DNA of 64,000 nucleotides from Anaeramoeba flamelloides (lineage: Eukaryota > Metamonada > Anaeramoebidae). The notes below the pieces were generated by a model, which searched no databases, was not told the DNA's origin, and worked only from the letters and a program-made list of their open reading frames with translations. The DNA lies in NCBI GenBank assembly GCA_027625915.1, contig JANTQA010000063.1, positions 6,591,501 to 6,655,500 on the forward strand, given 5' to 3'. This document shows positions 57,653 to 64,000 of this stretch, in pieces. The translations under genes were made by a program, and so were the position numbers. Each line of letters starts with the position of its first letter. The first letter of the stretch is position 1.

Positions 57653-58503
57653 TCCCAGAAGGGGAGATTTTTAGTTAATAACTTTATAATCTTGATAAAA
57701 AATGGTCAAAATTTTCTTTTTTTAGAAATAACCTTTTAGTGTTGTGTAAAGATCCTACTGAAAGTTTTTTAGAACTTTTTATAAACTTAGATCAATGTCA
57801 TGAAAAAAAATTTTTGAGAGGTCAAGAAGAAATATTGAGAATTTAATAAAAATTGTGTTGTTATTTTTTTTTATTTATTTTGGAAGTTGTTATTAACCCC
57901 TTTTTTACTTTAATATTTTTTTTTTTAATTTGAGAAATTAACTGAAAATTTCTTTAAATTTTCTTCTAATTTAACAAATTGAAAAAATATTCCTTTCGAT
58001 TTTTTGAGTTTTCTGTTGATTTTGAAAATCAATAGATTTTTGTTAGTTTTTTTTTACTTTTTGAATTTATTTAATAAATCAATAGATTTTCTATTTATTT
58101 CAAAAAGTAAAATAAAAAAAAAACTTGAACACTTCACAAATAAAATAGAAAACAACAAAAAAACCTTTCACACTTTACAGATAAAACAGAAAACCTGAAG
58201 AAAATCGCAGTTAGCCTTTTGAGTATATAAAAGAATTGAGTAATATCTTTGATTTTCCTCCATTATTTTGAATTCTGGAAAGGCTTGACACTTTAATGTA
58301 CTTGAATGTACTCTACCATTCTTTCTAAATTCCTGATTTTTTATTTAAAACTTACAGTAGAATTTTAGTCAAGACATTTAACGCATTTTTTTACAATTTT
58401 TTTTTTTATTGTTGAATTCTATACAAAGGGTTTTAATTTGAATAAAATAATAATTTGATATAAAAATGAATCCAGTATTCCTGTTCTGTAAATTTAATTC
58501 TTT
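57653..58503. other. Spacer with repeat family L
   Basis: The blocks gaacacttcacaaataaaat and acctttcacactttacagat near 58120-58195 recur at about 21925-22005. Aatcaatagatttt is repeated locally at 58030 and 58077. No gene. Confidence 0.5.
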
Positions 58504-59501
58504 TACAGCCAGTTCCACTATTAAGATACAAACTTTCAACGAAATTTAGGACAGATAAAAACTCAAATTAAGGTACAAAATTCAAATTCTAGTAAAATCA
58601 TTTTTGTAATAAAAAAATCCAAAAAGTGTATCTTAAGGTCTAGTCTTTTACTCTGGGTTTGCCCCATACTCAAGGAGTAACTTGAAACCTAAAAAGGGAA
58701 TTGTGTTATTGCCATTCTTTTGATTGACAAAATTACAAGAAAAAAAAATTCTTAGGATCCTCATTGACAAAAAATTCAATCAAAAAAATTTTTGAAAGGA
58801 TATCATTGGTAAAAAATTCAATTCAAAAAATTTAAAAAGTATAAAGTTCAAATATCAAAAAAAAAAATTCATTGGATCTCTTTGAATTGTAAAAAATCAA
58901 AATTTGAAAATAATTACTTGCTAATCAATTCGAAAAATTAAAATTTAAAAAAATTACTTGATTGATTTATTAAATTTCCAAAGGGTTAAATTTCTTCAAT
59001 TCAAAACAAATTGTTTACTAAAAGTATATAGTCAATTTAATTCGAATTAATCTAATTTGTGGTTATATTCTAACTTTCTTTATTTGAAAAAGTAAGAGTT
59101 TTGTAACATTCTTGAGAAAAAAATAACTCAATTATAAAATGAAAAAAAAATAGAATTTTCGAGATTTCAAAAAGTGCCCAAAAGAGAGACACTTCAAAAC
59201 TAATATAGCTGTTTAAAAAATTATAAATTACAACCATTATAATTGGAAATTGAGTGTCTATATTTGGTACTTTTTTCAAAAAATGTCCTCTTTTTTGATC
59301 GTTCATTTTTTCAGACCCATAGCGCTTCTCATGTTGGTTCGTTTTTGAAATGGTATTTGGTCTCATTAAAATTATAATTTTTTTTTTTTTTACCATTTCA
59401 GAAAATTATTTATAACAGTAATGACTCTACCCTTAATTTGGGATTTTACTTTGCCTTAAAATTTTGTTGAAAGTTTGTGTCCCTAAAGTGAAACTACTAT
59501 A
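58504..59501. mobile_element. MITE family B, copy 3, split by a family M element
   Basis: Left arm from TACAGCCAGTTCCACTATTA to 58632; right arm from 59437 to AGTGAAACTACTATA. The two arms become a normal 200-bp B element if the M element and one TTAA are removed. Confidence 0.85.
58637..59432 (+). mobile_element. MITE family M, copy 2 (796 bp), inserted at TTAA in family B
   Basis: Exact TTAA at 58633-58636 and 59433-59436. Starts GGTCTAGTC and ends GACTCTACCC, imperfect inverted repeats. It is the inverse of 1203-1884. The interior open frame at 59396-59070 is not conserved between copies and is not a gene. Confidence 0.85.
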
Positions 59502-60741
59502 TTTTTTTTCTAAAATTATGATCAAGTTCAACTCATCCAATAAAATTATGAGACACATACTTTAGTAATCAATACTGTTGAGAAAAAGGTTATGGTTTTT
59601 AATCTTATGCAGTGTAAATAAAAATATTTTTATAGGGAATTTGCAGTGAGATTGATCCTCTATTAGAGAGATTTCATAAAAAAAAAATTTCAATTTATTT
59701 TTCGGTTCTGGTTTTTTACTTTAAAACCAAAAGTGAAAAAAGGTTGTTCTAAAACAAGTTATTATTCCAGTTAAGTTATTAAATTGAGTTTGTTAAAATC
59801 TAGACAATTTTTTCACTTTTAAAAATTTATTCCTCATAAAGGGGATCTTCTGATTTGGATATTTGAATTCAAACACTCAAGCTGTTTCTTAGGAAAAAAG
59901 AGTAAATTGTATTTTGGGTTCCTTTTGTATGTTTTAAAATTGCTTCTGGTTGGTTATTTAGGAGAATTTATGGATTTCAAGATTTCTTCAAAATCATGAA
60001 GAACTTTATTCATAAAAAAATTGGAGTTAACCTTTCTGAATCATATTTAGGAAGTTAGCTGACAGAACAGGATTATTGAAATCATTTTTATATTAAATTA
60101 TTAATTTATTCCAATGAAAACCTTTTGAATCAAGTCAAACAAAAAAGAAAACAAATTACATTAAAAGTCGATTTTATATTGATTTAGTAATATTTTTTTT
60201 TCCAATTATCAATAAAACACGATTGTGTCACTTGAAATAAAATTTTTTGTTTATAAGAATAAAATGATCGGAAATTTTAGTCAAATAATAAAAATTCAGA
60301 AGGGTTTAAAAAAAGTAATAAAATAAAATTAAGTTTTTACAGCAAAAGTGTTGTTATCTTTAACAAAACTTGATATGATTTGAGATCTAAGGTATTAAAA
60401 AACTTTTGAGATTTTATTCGAAACGTTAGAGGAAAAAAAAATTATGAGTTACTCAGGGCTTTTGGACTGAACAAAAACTTTTATCAAAAAAATGTAAAGT
60501 CACAAAATTCGAATTTGGTACCCTGTTTCTAGAAAAAAAAAATACTTTACTTTTTCATTTTTTTATTTTACTTCTTGTCTCTTTTTGTTTTTTTTTAAAA
60601 TTCTTTTTCTCTCTTTGTTTCAAAAACAGAAAATATACATAACCTGTTTCACAAAAAACAAAAACAATAACAATAACAATAACGCTTACAAAACAAACTA
60701 CACACATTATATTCTCGAAAAAACAAAATACAAACTAAAAA
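59502..60741. other. Spacer and promoter side of the last gene
   Basis: No repeat family assigned. The 140 bp before the ATG at 60742 are A/C-rich (aacaataacaataacaataa), a likely 5' UTR. Confidence 0.5.
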
Positions 60742-63700
60742 ATGGATCGAACAACACTCAAACTTGAATCACATTTCGGTACCGGTTTCCGCTTTACAAA
60801 ATGCTGTCAAATTGTTGATCGATTTGAGAACTTGGCATCCTTATTAACTGGTTTAGAATTTGCACGAGTCGTTCTTCATGAAGAAGATTTAGATTTGGAT
60901 AAGTTGTATTCAGAAAGCTGTATTACATTTTTGACCCTAACATGTATTTTTTGTCCAAGCAAATATATCCAATTGAAACAGGCAGGTGTCGAGGTTGTAC
61001 AGAATGTAGAAAACCTGACAACCTATCAGAATTTATTAAAGAATAACTTTTCTGTTCGTGACAAATGCTTATTTGAGATCAGTTTGGTAAATAAAGAGAA
61101 ATCAGAATTATGGAAGCTTTTTCGAACCCTTTTTATGTTAAAGGACATTATTGAAAAGGAAGGATCCAAGCAGGTAATATATTCTGAATCTTCAAGTTCG
61201 TCATTATCATTTTCAGACAACAAAAATGATGATGATGATAATTCTAAATCTCAGTCAAATTCAAATTCAAATTCAAATTCAAACTCAGACTCTGACAATG
61301 AATTTAATTCCAAAAAGAAAAACAAAATTCAAAAAAAGGACATTAGGATCATTTCTTCACTCAACAAAGAATTACCAAAGGCATTAAAGAATTTAAAAAA
61401 AATAAAAAAGAACGTTTATGAAAATTCTTTTTATTTCAGAAAGCAAGGGTTACTGAAACGTAACGAACCAACTTTAATCGAAAAGGAAATCAATGAAGCA
61501 AAGACCAAATTATTAAATAAATTATTGAAAATTGATTTTTCCAAAAGTGATTCAGCTTCAGAAGAAACAGAAGACGAAAACAAATTTGAAGAATTTATCG
61601 AAAAAAAATTTAACAAAGTTGCTCTTTCGATTTGTAATTCTGATCAATTAGAATTTTTTAAAAATCATTTTTCACCGGATATTTTGCCTTTACCCGTGAA
61701 TTGGTTTGAGGTTAATGAGAATGAAGTGTCCGAAGATGAAAAAAGCAATAATTCGAATGATTCTGATGATAAAGTAGAAACAAGTGATGATAATGATAAT
61801 GATAATACAAATAAAGATGATGATGATGATGATAATTCTAAATCTCAGTCTAATTCCAATTCTAATTCTAACTCAAAGTCTAATGATGATACTTCCAATT
61901 CTGATTCTAATAAAAACAGTGATAATAATAGCACTAGTTCTGGTGAAAAAAGTCAAAAATTTGAAGGCAACTCTGAAAATAGTTCACAAGAAAATTCAGA
62001 ATTAAAACAATCAACTTCTTCATCTTCAGTCAAGGTTTCTGATTCAAATAAAAAAAAAAAGCCAACAAAAAAAGAAAAAATTGGAAAATTAAAAAAAAGG
62101 ATTGAAAAAGAAAAAGACGAACAAAGACAAATCGAAAAAAAAATTCATTCAAGTTTGAAAATAATTAAAAAAAAAGAAAAAAAAATTGCCAACACAAAAA
62201 AAAAAATCGAAAAAAAAAAAGATGTGTTCTCAAAAGTATTTTTAGAAGAAATACACTACCATCCAAAATCAAGTTACTTGAGTGAAAAATCATTACCATT
62301 GCTACTAAGAAAAATCGAAAAAAATATAAATATCAAAATTCAAAATGATCAAAGTGATGACGATAAAGAAAATCAAAATAAAGACAAAAATATTAATAAA
62401 AATAAAAGTAACAAAAAGGAAACCAAAAAAAATAATAACAATAATGAAGAAATGTTTAATCGAGATAAAATTAAAATTATTGGACAATTAGAAAATTTTT
62501 TTTATTTAAATTATTATGATAAATGGATACATATTGATAAACATTTTGTTGATAACATCAATATCAGTGAAGACTTAAAAATATCAAAAATAATTCAGCA
62601 TTTATTAAAGCAATTTGAGGAATCATATAAAAACGCAATCACATTGTCACATTTTGGATATTTTGAAGAAGAAGTTAAAGTATCATATAATTATTTAAAA
62701 CAAAAAAATACACCAATAATGGATGCTCAAATCAAATTCAGTAAGAAATTTTTGTCTATCGATTTTGCGAATCGATATTATTATTTAACGAATTGGGGGA
62801 ATCATATCAAAATATATTTGGATAAAAATAATTTAAAATGGATTTATCTTATTGACACAAAGGAAAAGAAATTATTTAACATTCAAGTTAGCAATGAGAC
62901 ATTACGAAGAACAATTGTCTTTTTATTGTTAATTTTTAAGAGCACAAGCGACAAATTAAATCTCATTGGGCACAATCCTAAAGCCAAATATTATGATTCT
63001 CAATCAATTAGCAAATCTACAATCAAGACGACAAAGACTGCAATACATCGAAAGTTATTACCATATTTGGCTACTTGGGCAAACGATGAATCATATGGGG
63101 CAGAAACAGAAGAACAAGAAAAAAACAAAAAATTGAAAAAAACGGAAGGCAAAGCCAAGAACAAGAAGAAGAGCGCTCGGGGCTACAACAAAGATGAGTT
63201 CGAGCTGGAGAAGATCGAAAAAATTGAAACGGACTTGCAAATATTACGAGAAAAAATAATGAAATTTGATCATAATAAACAAGTCGTATTCGGCGTTTCC
63301 ATACAAAGTGGCAGAACAGTTCCAATCGAGTCCGGCTGGCTAAAAGTAGACAGCAGCGGTATATATATTGGATCGGCCCGCTCAATTAAGGTTAAAAAGG
63401 ATATAAAATTTGATGAAAATTTTGATATCAGCGATAACAGTGGGAACAGTATAATGTTTAATATCAATGGTATTTCTCATTCAGATCATAAGCGTATCCA
63501 ACGGGCAAAGCAAAAATCCAAATCAACGCTAATAAAGAAATTTAATTATAAAAAAATTTTCAACCCCAAACAAGAAAACTTGCATTTAGCCGCTAATTCG
63601 AAAAGAGAACGCGACCTCATCATTATTACCACCTTCTTCTTCTACAAGAAAAGTAGAATTCACAACCGCCAAGAATCTGATTTTGAGAAAATATTTGAGA

Positions 63701-64000
63701 AATTGGAAAGCCTATTAATTAAATTTAATTTTAAATATATCCCACCATCAGAACCTAGCCAGTCAACGCAAAAAATTTCTTCCGATTCTTCGTCTTCTTC
63801 TTCTTCTTCTGAAAAGGCAGAACAGAAGACCAGTAGCGAAATGAAGAAGGATTCTTCAAGCGAATCTGGAAATGATTGGGAATTCGATTCAGATGATCCT
63901 ATTCATGATAGCAAAAAAATTGAAAAATATATTGAAGATTCTCAAGACGATCAAGATAAATCCGAAAATAAAAGTAACCAATCGGATATGAATGAAAACC
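60742..64000 (+). CDS. Large Ser/Asn/Lys-rich protein, 3' end outside the window (at least 1086 codons)
   Basis: Not recognised. The frame is open from ATG at 60742 to the window end without a stop. Residues 1-150 (MDRTTLKLESHFGTGFRF to LFMLKDIIEKEG) look globular. Acidic poly-Asp plus NSKSQSNSNSNSNS runs occur twice, near 165-187 and 356-378. A Lys/Glu coiled-coil-like stretch (KKEKIGKLKKRIEKEKDEQ) lies near 440-500. Two further strand-rich blocks, about 667-733 (ANRYYYLTNWGNHIKIYLDK) and about 843-985 (SGWLKVDSSGIYIGSARSIK), could be PH-like. A Ser-rich acidic tail (about 1010 on) follows. The overall make-up resembles the 1178-aa protein at 35505-39041, but no direct homology is claimed. 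The start ATG follows an A-rich leader and is the first in the frame. Confidence 0.75.
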   Translation, partial: MDRTTLKLESHFGTGFRFTKCCQIVDRFENLASLLTGLEFARVVLHEEDLDLDKLYSESCITFLTLTCIFCPSKYIQLKQAGVEVVQNVENLTTYQNLLKNNFSVRDKCLFEISLVNKEKSELWKLFRTLFMLKDIIEKEGSKQVIYSESSSSSLSFSDNKNDDDDNSKSQSNSNSNSNSNSDSDNEFNSKKKNKIQKKDIRIISSLNKELPKALKNLKKIKKNVYENSFYFRKQGLLKRNEPTLIEKEINEAKTKLLNKLLKIDFSKSDSASEETEDENKFEEFIEKKFNKVALSICNSDQLEFFKNHFSPDILPLPVNWFEVNENEVSEDEKSNNSNDSDDKVETSDDNDNDNTNKDDDDDDNSKSQSNSNSNSNSKSNDDTSNSDSNKNSDNNSTSSGEKSQKFEGNSENSSQENSELKQSTSSSSVKVSDSNKKKKPTKKEKIGKLKKRIEKEKDEQRQIEKKIHSSLKIIKKKEKKIANTKKKIEKKKDVFSKVFLEEIHYHPKSSYLSEKSLPLLLRKIEKNINIKIQNDQSDDDKENQNKDKNINKNKSNKKETKKNNNNNEEMFNRDKIKIIGQLENFFYLNYYDKWIHIDKHFVDNINISEDLKISKIIQHLLKQFEESYKNAITLSHFGYFEEEVKVSYNYLKQKNTPIMDAQIKFSKKFLSIDFANRYYYLTNWGNHIKIYLDKNNLKWIYLIDTKEKKLFNIQVSNETLRRTIVFLLLIFKSTSDKLNLIGHNPKAKYYDSQSISKSTIKTTKTAIHRKLLPYLATWANDESYGAETEEQEKNKKLKKTEGKAKNKKKSARGYNKDEFELEKIEKIETDLQILREKIMKFDHNKQVVFGVSIQSGRTVPIESGWLKVDSSGIYIGSARSIKVKKDIKFDENFDISDNSGNSIMFNINGISHSDHKRIQRAKQKSKSTLIKKFNYKKIFNPKQENLHLAANSKRERDLIIITTFFFYKKSRIHNRQESDFEKIFEKLESLLIKFNFKYIPPSEPSQSTQKISSDSSSSSSSSEKAEQKTSSEMKKDSSSESGNDWEFDSDDPIHDSKKIEKYIEDSQDDQDKSENKSNQSDMNEN

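Noticed and set aside
35505-64000. Alternative code with UAA/UAG as Gln for the whole genome
   Set aside because: Six long genes have no internal stops, and PSMA6, REI1 and others end at TAA exactly at family length.

Overview
This window is nuclear DNA from an AT-rich protist. The evidence is T-rich GT-AG introns (95 bp to 5.8 kb), long poly-A/T tracts, Asn/Lys/Glu/Ser low-complexity proteins, and eukaryote-only genes (proteasome, Mps1, Yak1, Rei1, Prp3). The style resembles Anaeramoeba-like metamonads or other AT-rich amoebae, but the sequence does not prove a taxon. The six clean genes contain no internal stops and use TAA or TGA as terminators, so the standard genetic code fits. No tRNA, rRNA, CRISPR array or virus-like element was recognised.

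Layout. 1-9.2 kb: mostly small inverted-repeat DNA elements, plus two exons of an unrecognised minus-strand gene (2264-2860) and a gene relic (3465-3610). 9.25-12.4 kb: a decayed copy of splicing factor PRP3 on the minus strand, broken by stops, frameshifts and a 430-bp transposon insertion. 13.4-14.55 kb: an intact three-exon proteasome alpha-6 (PSMA6) gene. 19.1-21.5 kb: a single-exon TTK/Mps1 spindle-checkpoint kinase on the minus strand, with a Bub1/Mad3/Mps1-type TPR exon 2.7 kb upstream. 22.06-22.46 kb: a short candidate plus-strand coding region. 28.6-29.8 kb: a REI1/ZNF622-type 60S biogenesis factor. 30-32 kb: a three-layer nest of transposons. 35.5-39.0 kb: a 1178-aa acidic/basic protein that appears to carry five tandem PH-like units. 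42.2-54.5 kb: a Yak1/DYRK kinase gene assembled here from five exons, with two giant introns (5813 and 4125 bp) full of transposons, one of them a TTAA-flanked, Kolobok-like element carrying antisense transposase ORFs. 60.7-64.0 kb: the start of a large Ser/Asn/Lys-rich protein that runs off the window.

The recognised genes are housekeeping or cell-cycle functions (proteolysis, spindle checkpoint, ribosome maturation, DYRK signalling) with no sign of an operon or joint pathway. The spaces between and inside them are occupied by at least ten families of short non-autonomous DNA transposons. Several of these families use TTAA target sites like those flanking the transposase-bearing element, and their nesting gives a relative order of insertion.
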